Origin: Bedellia somnulentella
Taxonomy: Eukaryota; Arthropoda; Insecta; Lepidoptera; Bedelliidae
Reading direction: 5' to 3'
Assembly: GCA_963576735.1 (NCBI GenBank)
Contig: OY755177.1
Location: 12,834,001-12,898,000 of the forward strand
Length of the DNA stretch: 64,000 bases
Notes under the pieces: model-generated
The model's input: the letters and a program-made list of their open reading frames with translations, nothing else
Database searches by the model: none
Told to the model about the DNA's origin: nothing
Made by a program: the position numbers and the translations under genes
Part shown: positions 10,540 to 22,994 of the stretch, one piece after another
Numbering within the stretch: the stretch's first letter is position 1
How the letters are laid out: the number at the start of each line of letters is the position of its first letter

Positions 10540-10765
10540 TTACTCAAGTGGGAACTCTGAACACCAACTGGTTATAATTTTATGTCCATAAGTATTAGTA
10601 TTTTTGCCACCACTTCGGGGATATTCCATATCTCAAAGTTTGAGATACAATAAACTTACATACATGAATACATATACTGTAAGGCTACATAGGCTATAAA
10701 TCCCTAGAATGGATAGCCCGAGTTTGAGGATAAGAAATTCGTCAGGCACTTTCGGAATTTAAGTT
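10540..10765. repeat. SINE-B 3' fragment and SINE-A fragment
   Basis: Positions 10540-10660 resemble the SINE-B 3' half in plus orientation (CTCTGAACACCA, CTTCGGGGATATTC). Positions 10660-10765 resemble the SINE-A 3' half in minus orientation (GGCTATAAATCCCTAGAA). Both are old. Confidence 0.55.
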
Positions 10766-11109
10766 GAAAAACCATTATTAAATAACGGTTTCTATAATGG
10801 GTATCCAACCAAGTAACCTACTTAAAGCTAACTGCTATTCTTTACCGACACTGCAAAAGTTTTTTTTTTATGTTTCACAAATGGGTAATTCTTACTTGAA
10901 GAATCCCTTGAATACCAATATTCTGGTAAAACAATGACATGATCGATCACTTACTTAAATACTTTTATAACATAAGTTTAAACGAAGAGATTACACAGAG
11001 CTAGCCTTAAAGTAAGTACAATAATCAATTGTTTTATGGGATACTTATTGAAATATAGATTTATTAATTTTTAAATACACAAATAAAAAGTACATAATAA
11101 ATGTAGATG

Positions 11110-11312
11110 GTTATGCTAGTAGAGGACACACTTGGACCAAATAGCGAGTTTGCTCAAAAAGGCAGGCGTCCGATATATGAAAGAAAGAAGAGCATGTATC
11201 AGAAGAATGATGCATGTAAACGAAGCTAGAAAGGTTTGCCAGGATCGTACAAAGTGGTGATCGATAGTCTCTACCTACCCCAATTGATAGTAATGGCGTG
11301 AGTATATATATG
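11110..11312 (+). repeat. RTE LINE 3' end, 5'-truncated
   Basis: The sequence corresponds to the C-terminal coding end and 3' UTR of the RTE element at 25.3 kb (AGTAGAGGACACACTTGGAC, GTTTGCCAGGATCGTACAAA), ending ATGGCGTGAGTATATATATG. It is truncated to about 200 bp and out of frame. Confidence 0.75.
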
Positions 11313-11429
11313 TAAAAAATTAATCCTAGAATATAAATGTTCCCTCAGTAAGTCACCTACCAACAAGGGTTGGGACGTGTCGTCGTTACAATATTTTTTA
11401 ATAATTATAGTTTTTCTAAGTTTGGTACA

Positions 11430-11755
11430 TACATACACATACTCAGAGCCATAAATCCTAAAAAGTCACAAGATGGTAAAAAAATAAAGTTTCGTCTCGA
11501 ACCCCATCGCCCAATAACCACTTGAAAAAGCCCCACACCCTTAGGTAGTCGCCAAACGTGGGTAGAAAAGGGTACCGACATTCTCAGCTGGCACTACACG
11601 ACAATCTAAGTTTTGTCTTATGTAATTACATGTTAAATAAAGGTTTTTGGTGATGAGTCCGACGGCAATGCCAAATAATGACTTAAAAAGTCTCAATACC
11701 CTTTGTCACCTGGAAAGAAACACGGTAATGCTATTCTAAGCCGAAACGACACATC
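11430..11755 (-). repeat. Two degenerate SINE-A copies
   Basis: Two successive minus-strand copies (about 11430-11610 and 11638-11753) keep the AAAGCCCC..CCCTTAG and TGCTATTCTAAGCCG blocks but are heavily diverged. Confidence 0.6.
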
Positions 11756-11764
11756 TTTAAGATA

Positions 11765-12075
11765 GGCATCGAGTCCGTTCGATCCCCGAGTCGGGCCTAC
11801 ACTAACGTGTCATTTCTAAAGTCATAAGTGTGGTTAATTTGTCTTGGTTGTTTACGGTGGTGGAAAACATCGTGAGGAAACCCACATGACTAAGTTGTAT
11901 TTAGCCATGTGACAGTGTATTCGTACAAAGCGGCGATAGACCTGCCCCCTATTACGTGAGTATACTGTCCATGTAAAACATGGGTACTCTGAACACTAGG
12001 TGATAATGTCATGTGATGTTCAGAATTATTAGTACCTCTGCCAACTTCTTCAGTGATATACGGCGTGAAAGGTTG
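11765..12075 (+). mobile_element. SINE-B copy
   Basis: This is the plus-orientation body from TCGGGCCTACACTAACGTGTC through CGGCGATAGACCTGCCCCC to GATATACGGCGTGAAAGG. The tRNA-like head is degraded and the tail is short. Confidence 0.75.
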
Positions 12076-12788
12076 AGTTTGTGTTTGAGAAGTACTATTA
12101 ATTATTTGTATGGACTGCATTCGTCTGAAATGAAGATTTATTATTATTATTCAAATATTGGGTTTAGGTGTACAATAAAAAGTTTCCGATAAGTACTCAT
12201 ATTATTACTCTTTTATATACAGCGCGATCTATGAAACTTTGATGAAACTGCTTAATACCTTTTCACTTAATACGGAAATTAAAGATGTGAATTGAAACAT
12301 CAGTTACTTTTGTACCAGCACGTATGTTAGTTTTGTCAGCGACTACTAGATGGCGTTAGCATTCTGTTTTTCAAATCACTTACAAATTTTTAATTGACTT
12401 TGATTGACTTTTATACTTTAATTTATATATGAAATCAATGTTCAAAACTCAGACAAACTACCTATAGACAGATAACGCGTGTAGCACCCTATATGTCTCT
12501 CCTTCGCACAATCGGTGTTGACACAAAAACAATTTTACCTCGCTTGTGGTAATTTGGTAAGGCTTTTCTCATGCTTTCAATAACGACAAACATTTAATGT
12601 TACCGAACATATATGGCAAATATCCTCAAATGATAAGTTAATAAATTATGAGCAAACAATAAACTAAAATACAACACATACCTACTAACAATGACTAATC
12701 AATAAATAGACAACAATCACCAGATTTTTGTGTTTCTTCCCAACGAGTACCACCAAAATCTGTACCATTGCTACTCGGTGGGAATAAA

Positions 12789-13007
12789 AACCAGAGCCAA
12801 AGCCAGAGCTAAAGAATTAGAAATTCCTCAGCCACTTTTGGAAAGTTAAGTGGGGGAAAGATGGTAAAGCAAAGGTTTTTGGTGATGGGTCTCCAACCGC
12901 ATCGCCCAAAAATCCCTTAAAAAGCCCCAATACCGTTAGTCGCCTTTTACGTACACCCACCGGAAGAACTGGGGTAGTGCTATTCTAAGCCGACACTCCA
13001 CAGCAAA
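12789..13007 (-). mobile_element. SINE-A copy, 3' truncated
   Basis: The minus-orientation copy is well conserved from the head (CTAAGCCGACACTCCACAGC at 12985-13005) to the CAGAGCTAAAGAATTAG region. The TATG tail is missing. Confidence 0.8.
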
Positions 13008-13009
13008 GA

Positions 13010-14100
13010 CAAAATGTTGCCAATTATTGTTTATGATACAGTATAAGATAAGATTATACAGAAGTATTAACTACTAATGTACTTTTTAGTGCGTAGGGCT
13101 GCTTATTTATTATTATTTCTATATTAGTGAAGTATTTCATTTAATTTAATCAATTTAATTTAATTTTATTTCATTATTATATTGTTAATATTTCAATTTT
13201 ATCTAAATTAATTTATAATATTTTTGTTTGTGCTTCTCTTTTTAAATATTTTTACACACGAACTCCACTGAATAAAATTTGTTTAATCTTTATTTTGAAT
13301 TATTTATATATTTTTTTAGTATTGTCAATTAGTTCAACTAAATAGGTAATGTTGTGCATGCTGTTTTGTTACTGCATCTGAATAAAACGTGTACATCTTA
13401 TGTAAATTATAATAAAATATGATGTTGTACTGTGTGCATGCCTAATAAATAAATAAATAAATTAAAGTAAAGAATATTATTTAACACACACAAATACTAT
13501 ACTCTCTTCGTTATTGTAAATATCTTATATTTGATTTTATGTCAAATCAAAAAGAGAATAGCATTTTTTTTCTCTTTATTTTAGTTGGCTATGCATGAAG
13601 GATGTAATACTTGTATTTTTAGATGAACAATGTTAATTTTTTTGTAAATATGATCAGTTTTACAATATTTCCTTAACTTAATTTATGCACCAAAAACTAC
13701 TGTAGCTTTTATTCCAGTTTGTCACACACTAAAATATGATTTAATTTATTAAAGTTGTTTAGTTATTAAACATTGTAAAATTAATATTATACCGTTTTAA
13801 AAAAATCGTAATTCATTCAGCTAAATGTTTTCACAAAAGACAAAACAGTTTATTCGTACGAAGATACACTTCCCATTTACAAAGTGATTACTCCAAAATG
13901 TTGACATCGTTTCATCTAGTGAATTAAGTCTATGTTTGTTATATTTTTGAGTGAAAGTATGAGTAATTTATAGTATTAGAATTAGTGTATGTGATAAGAT
14001 GACGTTGTATGTAAGATACAAAAAGCAACTAATTGTAACTTGGTTTAGGTACACGGAGTTGTAAGAAATATATAGAGCCAATGTGGTTGGATTTGTAAGT
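13010..14100. other. AT-rich stretch containing one copy of a dispersed 130-bp repeat
   Basis: No gene is seen. Positions 13551-13681 (AAAGAGAATA ... CCTTAACTTA) recur as a direct repeat at 20900-21029, on the far side of the Helitron and LOA insertions. Confidence 0.6.
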
Positions 14101-14153
14101 CGAGCATTCCCACGAAAGACGTTGGAAGACAAAACAGAAAACGTTTTTAATCT

Positions 14154-14273
14154 TCTATACTATAATAAGACTGTAACGAGGTCAAAACTGTACATTGACG
14201 AAAAAAAAATAAAAACCGGTGGAATATGTTTTATTTTCGATACTGAAGCCAAGTTTGCTATTTTTGAAAAAAA

Positions 14274-14304
<31 letters not shown>

Positions 14305-15001
14305 ATGTCCGTTCATCACGTTAATTCTACCAGACCGATCTTGATCAAATTTGGCATGAATGTAGGTTATACACCTGGCCAACATATAGGATATAATTTA
14401 TCCCGGATTTCGCAAGGGTTCCCACAACAGCATAATAAAACATAACTTTTATATGGTTCCCCATATTTACACGATTCATTTTTTCATCGACAGACTTTAT
14501 CGGACTCTTCATTAATAGTCTTTTTGGAAAAAATAAAGGTTTCATCCATTTTCATCAAAATAATTGTCCATTTAATTGTTTGTCAATAGTATGACTACTA
14601 CATATATAGGATATCACAAATTTGAGACTTACACAAATGTCTGCGTGGCGTAGCGGTATACCGTTTGGTAAACACTAAGTACGAAAGACCCAGGTTCGAA
14701 TCCCGGGTGGTCAAAGTCTTTTTGCGTATTTTTTTTGCTTTTGTGTTAGGTTAGAATAATAGGATTCACTAATCCTTCTTTTTCACATTCAACTATGCGA
14801 ATATGTATGAATAAAGATAATTGAAAGTATATTGTATGAATTTTGCGTATTCATTTGGTAGGTTTGAGAATATGTTTATTTGGGAATATAAATACAAAAA
14901 AAACAGAAGTTAGTGTAGTTAGATAGTGTTTTGGTATTTTGGATGTAAACTGGATGCAAAAATTGTAGTCCACGCGGACGTAGTCGCGGGCAAAAAGCTA
15001 G
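14154..15001 (+). mobile_element. Non-autonomous Helitron (Lep-type)
   Basis: The 5' end TCTATACTATAATAAGAC, the (TGTC)n stretch at 14274-14300 and the 3' end GCGGGCAAAAAGCTAG followed by T (15002) fit a Helitron inserted before T. A short stem (CGCG...CGCG at 14974-14989) precedes the terminal CTAG, as expected for a Helitron 3' hairpin. No Rep/helicase ORF is present. A tRNA-like segment with box B GGTTCGAATCC lies inside at 14644-14715. Frames at 14083-14545 are shadows of this element. Confidence 0.75.
14644..14715 (+). repeat. tRNA-like segment inside the Helitron
   Basis: GCGTGGCGTAGCGGTATACC followed by CCAGGTTCGAATCCCGGG preserves A-box-like and B-box sequences with a good T arm. The acceptor stem is poor, so I treat it as a tRNA-derived captive sequence and not as a gene. 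Confidence 0.55.
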
Positions 15002-15702
15002 TAGTAATATATAATGCGGTTGACCAAAATGAGAACAATAAAAGAGTTTCAGCCCAAATGAGAAGTACTGGAATTAGCATATATTATATGGGTAAACTTT
15101 AGCTTAGTTTACATTACACAAGTTCCCTTTTTCCCAATTACTGGAATAGTACATTCAACACTTATAAAATACTTTGTGACATTTCATTACAATAACTTCA
15201 AACTAGTTTTTTTTATACATCTTTAGATAGGTTTAAACGTGGCTTTACTACATACAATACGATATCGCTGGATACAGATTGGGCGCAGAGCTAAAACTAC
15301 ATGTAGATCTATATATACATTCTGTAAACAGTCTATCAAGAAGATTACGACTTTCAATCATGCATTGATTTGTCAAAGCCTAAGACTCTCTCGTGACACT
15401 AACCGCATATCTCGTGGTGTAAAACAGCCATCTCTTTCATACTACTACCTGCTGCAAGCACGAGCCGTGTTTAAACTAGTTATCGCGTGGGATAAAGCAG
15501 CCATCTCTTACGCACTTACTTAGTATCGTATATTGCCATCTCATTCTAACCGTTATCGTGTCGAATTATATTATATAAATATATATAAATTAATTTCCTT
15601 ATTATATATCCATATATATCTTATATCATCCTGGAGGAAGGTAACCTCGACTCCAAAAATCCAAACCCTAATCCCCCTTAATTGTTTAAGGTTTAGCACA
15701 AC

Positions 15703-17201
15703 ATGGAGAAAAAGGCAAATAGTAATAGAATTACCCAGGCGGGTCCTCACTCAGTGAGGGAATCCCGCCCTAGTCCCACAAGACTAGGCAGTCCCCATCG
15801 TATTCTGGGGGGGACAACTAAGTGCCTCATCGACAAAGAAGGAGGAGCCGCATCCGCGACTCAAAAAACGGCTGCTATTTCAGCGCCCCAAAATTATGAC
15901 AAACACAACTCAGCGGCTGCTCTAGCGCCCGATTTCGACAAGGTTCAACCCCAGAATCCCTGGCAGCTTGTGGTGCCTCGCATCAAGGCTGTCAAGAAGA
16001 AGAGCAGTCAAAGTCAACGAAGACCACGACAAAGATCACCGGCACCGTCAACCTCCTCTAACAGAAGGCAGCATCCGGAGGCGGGACCCTCCCACAGAGA
16101 GGACCGGCCCCGATCCGTAGACACCTACTCCCGCAACGCTCCCCGACAGTATACTGAACGGGAGCGAGGCCGAGAAGGCAGTCATAGCCGAAAAGGGTCA
16201 CCACCTCGAAGTGGAGGGAGCACCCGATCCGAGCGCCCTCAAGAATCTGTTGAGGAGGTAGACAAAAGAATATATAGAAGATATCGAGGGACACGGGCAG
16301 GAAGAGGAAAACGTATCCCAAACCCTGAGCGCAGCCACCCCCACCATGACAAGATCCACACAGAGGCGAACACAAAGCGAGAACGGCCGAATGATACGAT
16401 TTCCCCATCGCAGACACAACCCGGACCAAAAAGGGCAAAAACAGAGGACAGACAAACTTCATCCACACGCGAAAGCTACGCAACAGCAGCGAAAGGCCAT
16501 GCAGCCGAACTAAGTATGGCAATCTGCGTTAATCCGCCCCGAGACCTAACCCCAAGCGAAGGTGAATGGATAAAGGACACTCTGTCAAACCTGATCTTCG
16601 ATTGCGAGGACACGATCCTACCAGAGTTCCAAGACTTTCCTGCTATCATCGACGGAGCATTGAGAATCTGGTGCAAAAATGACAATGCCAAGAAGTGGCT
16701 AGAGACAAACATTAAAAAGATGAAGTGGCCAAAGGCGACAGAGACTTTGGTAGCGGTCAAACAGGCTGAAGTTCCGACCCGGTTACGCTGCATACTGTTT
16801 GTCCCCAACTACACTGGGGACCTAGCCCGACTGAACAAAGTCCTGATTGGCCAAAACCAACAGTACGATGTCAAAACTGGCACTTACAAGAGGCCATAAC
16901 ATCAAAAGAAGGTAAGTGGATTGGCACATACCTCACCCTCCACCTACCCCCCGAAGAAGTAGACAAACTGGTGAAGGAGGAAAGGAAAGTATCCTTTCTC
17001 CTGAGCACAATATACGTACGATTCCTAAACAAGGGCGTACTGTCAGATAAACCTCCAGAACACGAGACTGAGACAAGACCAAACATGGACAAAGACACCA
17101 CCAACATGGAGACAGACGAAATTAAATTGACTGACACTGAGATACTGTCACTCAAAGACGAAACGGAGAGGATGGCCAATATGGCCTTAGAACAGAGCTA
17201 A
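15703..17201 (+). pseudogene. LOA ORF1 (gag-like), one frameshift
   Basis: The frame opens at ATG 15703 and runs 398 codons to 16899. The first 260 residues are Arg/Ser/Pro-rich and basic, which suits RNA binding. From about residue 265 (ATAAKGHAAELSMAICV) a globular domain resembles the DUF4780 family found in ORF1 of LOA-type elements. The family homology continues in another frame from about 16862 (EAITSKEGKWIGTYLTL) to a stop at 17201, so a single-base loss in the A run near 16872 explains the break. The product would bind element RNA in a ribonucleoprotein. Minus-strand frames over 16058-16808 are shadows. Confidence 0.75.
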
Positions 17202-17225
17202 AGAGCGGAGAGTCGGCTTCTTAGA

Positions 17226-20200
17226 ATAAAAATAAAAATAATACAAGCAAATCTCATGCATAGCCGAACGGCAACATCGATTATGAGAAGAATACTTGAA
17301 ACAAATAATAACACTATCGCACTCATCCAAAAACCATGGGTACGAGATAACAGAATCTGCGGCCTCAGCAACATCGGAGGTAAGCTCATCCTTGATACAA
17401 CAATATCAGACACACCAAGGACCTGTATATATGTTCCTAAACACTATAACACCACACCCTTATCTCAATTCTGCTCCAGAGACCTATCGGCAATCAAGCT
17501 GACGGTCAAAAACGAAGAAGAGGACACCAGAGACATCATACTAGCCTCAGACTACATGCCTGGGGACGACGACAACTGCCCGCCTACAGAAATGACTGAA
17601 CTGGTAAACCACACAGACATACACAACCTTGAAATCATACTTGGCGCAGACACCAATGCCCATCACCCCATGTGGGGTTCCCCCGATTCTAACAAAATAT
17701 TAGAATCTCTCTCACTCTACTTACTCACAACTAACCTAAATATACTTAACGTAGGGTCAGAACCTACCTGGGTAACGTCCCGGGGTCAAACTAGAATAGA
17801 TGCCAAATTTGCCACCAATCTAGCTTACACAATGACAACCGATTGGGTAGTATTAAAAGAACTAACTTGCTCTGATCACAGGTGGATACGATTCAATCTA
17901 AACTGCAACATCGAACCACCGGAACCACGACGTAATCCACGGCGGACTGACACTACCATTTTCAAAAGCCTCGTGGAAAAAGAACTCCAAAGTCACGAAC
18001 GCAAGGTAATGAAAGAAGACACTAACCAAATAGACACAAATGTAAGTATTCTTAAAAATGCTTTAATTAACTCATACAATATCAGTTGTCCGCTAAAACA
18101 GGTAACCAACGAAAAACGAAACAAATGGTGGAACCCTAAACTAGCCCGACAAAAAGAAGAACTAAGAAAATTCTTCAACATAGCAAAAAACTCAAGACAA
18201 AAATCAGACTGGGAAACTTTCAGAAAAGCACGAAACCAATACAAAAAAGATATCAGAACAATTTCACAGAAACAATCGAATCCAACAATGAAGCCAATAG
18301 GGTAATAAAATACTATCGACAAACGACAGGAATATTTTGAGCACACTCAAAAGAAGAGACGATACCTACACAAGATCGGACCAGGAAACATGCACAGAAC
18401 TCCTGGAAACACACTTTCCCAACTGCAACATAGCAAACGAAACCAAATGGGAAAAACCTATAACAAACCCCACGCAAACTGACTGGACACTAGCCAACAA
18501 GATGACCACTAAAGACCGCATTAAATGGGCCATAAACACCTTCGAACCATACAAATCCCCTGGCTTAGATGGTATAATACCTGCCTTCATGCAATGGGCT
18601 GAGAACAGCGTCATCCCATGGCTTCAGGACATCTTTGCGGCATGTCTAGCCCACCAATACATTCCCATACAATGGAGAGAAGTAAGGGCCACATTTATAT
18701 CTAAAAGGGAAAACAGACTATACCCAAGCCAAATCCTTCAGACCCATAAGTCTGTCATCCTTTATGCTGAAGACACTAGAACGACTATGTGACCGACATA
18801 TTAGAGACGGCCCACTCAAAGCCAAGCCACTTCATAAATACCAACACGCATATACCACAGACAAATCGACAGAAACAGCACTACACGACGTAGTAGCAAA
18901 AATCTAAATAGCCATGAGCCAGAAAATGATGACACTAGCTGTGCTAATAGACATTGAAGGAGCCTTCGACAAAACTGCATACTAAGTGGCTGGATTGGAA
19001 ATATGCTAGGACAAAGAGCCGTTCAAGTCGCTCTTAACGAAGCCACCAGAGCAAGAGTCATGAGAGGATGCCCCCAAGGAGAAGTACTATCCCCACTCTT
19101 GTGGAATATGGTGGTAGACGAACTTATACGTTGACTGAACAACAAAGGATACTATGCAATAGGATATGCAGACGACATAGCTATCCTCATAGGCGGTCCA
19201 AACGAGAAAATAATATCAAATCAGATGAGCCAAGCACTGAAAATCGTAGAAACCTGGTGCAAAGAACAACAATTAAGTGTAAACGCCAACAAAACGGACA
19301 TGATCCTATTCACAAGAAAAACCAAAATAAATTTCAACAACCCGCCAACACTCTTCGGGACAACACTCAAACTATCGAACGAAGTAAAATGCCTAGGAAT
19401 CCCCTAGATAGCAAACTCAACTGGAGTAAACACGTGGATAGAAGGATAACTAAAGCCACCATTGCATTATGGCAATGTAAAAAGATACTAGGGAAAAACT
19501 GGGGACTTCATCCCCGGATCACACACTGGCTATACACCACAATTATAAGACCAATTATCTCTTACGGAGCACTAGTATGGTGGCCCAGAACCGTACAAAG
19601 CACCTGCCAAAAAACCCTGGATAAAATGCAATGGGCAGCCTGCATAGCCATAACAGGAGCCATGAAGACAACACCTACTGCAGCCCTCCAAGCAATGTTA
19701 AACCTTCCACCGCTACATCTATACATTCAACAAGAGGCAGCAATAACAGCCATACGACTTGAAACAAACAAAATGCTACGCATAGACTGCAGAATAAAGC
19801 ACACAACAATAAAAACAGTAGCCTACCAATATCAACCTATGATAGAAGGACCATGCGACAAAATAAAGAAGAGATACATCTTTAATAAACAATACGAAGT
19901 TCTACTACATGAAGAACAAAAAGACTAGTCCAAATCCAATGAATTACGGATATATACAGATGGATCAAAGACAAAAGAGGGAACAGGGGCAGGAGCCTTC
20001 TCACATGACCTCAACATCAAAACATACAAAACACTAGGCCAATACAACACAGTATATCAAGCAGAATGCATCGGAATACTGCTAGCCGCCACAGCCATAC
20101 TGGAAAGAAAGGTAAACACCACAAACATCAAGATACTCTCAGACAACAAAGCGGTACTGCAAGCACTGAAGAGCAACACCACAAATAATGGACTAATCCT

Positions 20201-20771
20201 ACAATGCCATCGAACATTAGAGGAAGTCACTGAAACAAATGAAGTCACACTACAATGGATAAAAGGACACAGCAATTCGCTAGGAAACGATGCAGCTGAT
20301 GAGCTAGCTCGTAGAGGATCCCACAACAAAATAGAAGGACCAGAACCAATTCTACCAATTCCCTTCAACCAATACCGCACCTGGTTGAGGCAACGCACAC
20401 AAGAACAACACAACTCTCTCTGGCGTGAAATGACTGAATGCCGCCAGTCAAAAGAAGCGATGCCGGATATAGATAAAAGACTAACAAGACGACTACTTCA
20501 ACTAAACAGGAGAAGCCTAAGAATGATAACAGGAATCATCACTGGTCACTGCTCATTGAATAAGCACTTTCACAACATCGGTATAACGGATAGTCCTCTG
20601 TGCAGAGCATGCATGGAGGCCGAGGAGACAGTAAATCGTGTCATGTTTGAGTGCCAGGCTCTAAACAGCCCGTACTCAAAAGATAGGACAAGAACAGGTA
20701 GTACAAAAACCTTTTTAAAAGACTTAGGACAACTCGAAAGATTTTGGACAGAGTTAGGGTTGATTGAGTGA
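17226..20771 (+). pseudogene. LOA ORF2: endonuclease, reverse transcriptase, RNase H
   Basis: The frame is broken into pieces. An APE-like endonuclease occupies 17226-17930 (LIQKPWV; GADTNAHHPMWGS; SDHRWI). The RT runs from about 18490 (YKSPGLDG), through motif A (IDIEGAFDK near 18950), to the YADD box at about 19165. RNase H covers 19940-20310 with its acidic residues in TDGS, QAEC, SDNKA and GNDAADELA. A C-terminal cysteine knuckle (CRACMEAEE) lies near 20605. The endonuclease glutamate expected in QEPW is Lys (QKPWV). Stops and shifts occur near 18300, 18700-18910, 18985, 19135 and 19400. The final frame ends at 20771, close to the (ATCT)n tail. It is a dead copy of a target-primed reverse transcription enzyme. 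Confidence 0.8.
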
Positions 20772-20899
20772 GACGGCCAGGGCCCACGTAAAAAAGTTCC
20801 ATTAGGGAGCTATGTGCGGAAACCAAACTACTAATCTATCTATCTATCTATCTTCCTTAAAGTAGCAAATTAAATTTACGATACAATTTTGCTTATCAT

Positions 20900-21029
20900 A
20901 AAGAGAATAGCTATTTTTTCTCTTTATTTTAGTTGGCTATGCATGAAGGATGTAAAACTTGTATTTTTAGATGAACAATGTTATTTTTTTTGTAAATATG
21001 ATCAGTTTTACAATATTTCCTTAACTTAA
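20900..21029 (+). repeat. Second copy of dispersed 130-bp repeat
   Basis: AAAGAGAATA ... CCTTAACTTA matches 13551-13681 with only a few differences, mostly in T runs. No coding potential is seen. Confidence 0.8.
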
Positions 21030-21699
21030 TATATAACACAAATACTTAAAAAAAACGATAGTAAAGTCACTCAAAAATATCTAAATTTTCTGCAATTAAA
21101 CTCAAAGCTACTATTGTTCTGACAACAGGGCATTCCTGGAATAGATTAGTTCGTGACTGTAGAACTAAATTCCTTGCCTACGTCTCAGCGTTTCATTTGG
21201 TATTTTCAAATTTATAAACCCTAGTATAAATGAATTTGGAATCTTGCCTCGCAAAACTATCAATAAATATATAATTAGAGTAAAATCCCTTTAACCGCCA
21301 AAAAATTATAGCCCACCACACCTAAAAACTTACTGAACCGACCACTATAAAATTTGTACACATACTCTTGGAGGTTTAAACGGAGGTTAGCGCTTACCCG
21401 TTATTTCCCGTGGAGGCCTTAAGAGGAGATTAGATATTTAGGTCTTTTAAGTGATTGCAAAGTGGGTGACTTGGCTGGGACGTATCAGTGTATTATTCCA
21501 CTGTATTTTCCTTACTTAATTCCAAAGTGGCTGAGGTAGCATCGAGTAGCCTCTAATGACTTACTATTGTAATCCCATACTACACAACTAATCTTTAATC
21601 AATATATTCATTTTAGGCCGCTTTAGCTAGAAAGTAAGTTACTATAAGACTTATATGTATTTCACCTAGTTAAGCGGAGCATGCCAAAAAAACTAGATA

Positions 21700-22920
21700 C
21701 TCAAAAATTATAAAATTATTCTTTATTACAAGTATCGATCTTTTCAAAGTATTCACGTGATTCCCTGAGCACGTATACACTTTTCCATACGTCTGAACCA
21801 ATTGGAAAATACCTGTGACCACTCTTCTTTAGATACCTCAGAAATCTCGAAATTATAGGCAACCAGCGCATCTTCTTTGCTTTCAAACCTCTTCCCCTTT
21901 AGTTTTTCTTTGATTTTCGGAAACAAGTAAAAATCACAAGGCGCTAGGCCAGGGAAATATCGCGGGTGAGGGAGAATTGACACATTTTTCGAGGTGAAAA
22001 AGTCTAGTGTTCTGGCAGACATGTGCGGCGCCGCATTGTCGCGGTGCCAGAGAAGTTGCTGGATTCCTGACATCGGTCGCTTGTCACACCAAGCTGATAT
22101 TACTGTTAGAGCACAAACTCTCACATACCATTTGGAGTTCACAGTTCTTTGATTCTCTAGCACAACAGTAGCAATATGACCCGTTTTGCAGAAAAAAACG
22201 AGGCGACCATTTGTTTTTGTGTGCTTCGTGCACGGCGACATTTTGTTGGATTTGGCTCGTCTTCAAAGCACCATACAGTCGACTGTCGCTTTGATTCGGG
22301 ATCATAGTTATATAGCCATGTTTTGTCACCAGTCAGTATATCATATACGTTTTTTTTTCTCGCCTCCGTTGAATTTATCTATCATGAATAGGCACCAACC
22401 CACCCGACGGTCTTTCTGCTCATTGGTAAGTTTGTGCGGCACCCATCTCGAACAACGTTTACGGAGAGAAAGGTGGTCGTGAATTATGGTTTGCATTGCT
22501 GCTGATCCAATTCCTAGTTCTCGCTCTAGCTCTACAAAAGTAATTCGTCGGTTTTCGCGAATAAGTATTTCGACTGCACGAACGTTTTCTTGCGTGACCG
22601 CGGTTGGCGGCCGTCCTGTCTTAGCTTCATCTTCAAGACATCCCCGTCCTTTTTTCAACTCAGCAAACCAATTGAATGAATACTGTTGCTCGGGAACAAG
22701 CAGACTCACCAAAAGAAGAAGCTAAAAGTTCAAAACATTCTTGAGGCTTTAAACCTTTTTTAAAGTCATAATAAATCATAGCGCGAAAATCGCGTCGACT
22801 GAGCTCCATTGTTGCAAGTAAATTCCCGCCAAATTCTCGGAAAAATAATGCTCATTCAAATAAATAAATAAAAGAAGTGTGTTCTATATTCAAATATGTC
22901 AAAAAAAACCAGCCTATAAG
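21700..22920 (-). mobile_element. Mariner element (borders approximate)
   Basis: The transposase relict occupies nearly all of it. A possible terminal repeat at the high-coordinate end (GTCAAAAAAAACCAGCCTA, about 22900-22918) is followed by TA, but I could not find its inverted partner on the other side, so the low-coordinate border is uncertain. Confidence 0.6.
21716..22809 (-). pseudogene. Mariner transposase, frameshifted
   Basis: The minus-strand coding region starts at ATG 22809 (MELSRRDFRAMIYYDF) and can be followed through frame changes to TAA 21716. The N-terminal helix-turn-helix region is recognisable (RATVF, NWFAELKKGRG, EDEAKTGRPP). The catalytic core has TGDKTW, HRDNAAPH and APCDFYLFPK; the second and third aspartates are separated by 34 residues, the DD34D signature of mariner. 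Breaks include a 4-base duplication near 22685, a slip in the A run near 22350, one near 22190 and one before the final EYFEKI block near 21765. The protein would cut and paste its own element at TA sites, but this copy cannot encode it. Confidence 0.85.
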
Positions 22921-22994
22921 ATGGTGTATAGCTTGCCAGTCTCAATTAAATGAGAAAAGAGTATCTAACTTCTATTGGCATGGCCCTCGTATAG

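Larger units (their letters stand above)
15640..20853 (+). mobile_element. LOA-like non-LTR retrotransposon, degraded
   Basis: The two-ORF LINE carries ORF1, then an endonuclease, reverse transcriptase and RNase H in that order. It ends in an (ATCT)n microsatellite tail at 20833-20853. The combination of a DUF4780-like ORF1 tail, an endonuclease start resembling QANL.HS.A and an RNase H domain fits the LOA clade better than Jockey or R1. It is GC-richer than its surroundings. At least three frameshifts and several internal stops make it inactive. The 5' border is not certain; the 5' UTR may begin anywhere from about 15240. Confidence 0.8.

Noticed and set aside
16058..16808. Long minus-strand ORFs (up to 154 codons)
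   Set aside because: They lie antisense to the LOA ORF1 in GC-rich sequence and have no protein-like motifs.
13551..21029. LTR retrotransposon with 130-bp LTRs
   Set aside because: The repeats lack TG...CA ends and a primer-binding site, and the interior contains LINE and Helitron sequence, not gag-pol.
22186..22725. Plus-strand ORFs over the mariner
   Set aside because: Antisense shadows of the transposase.
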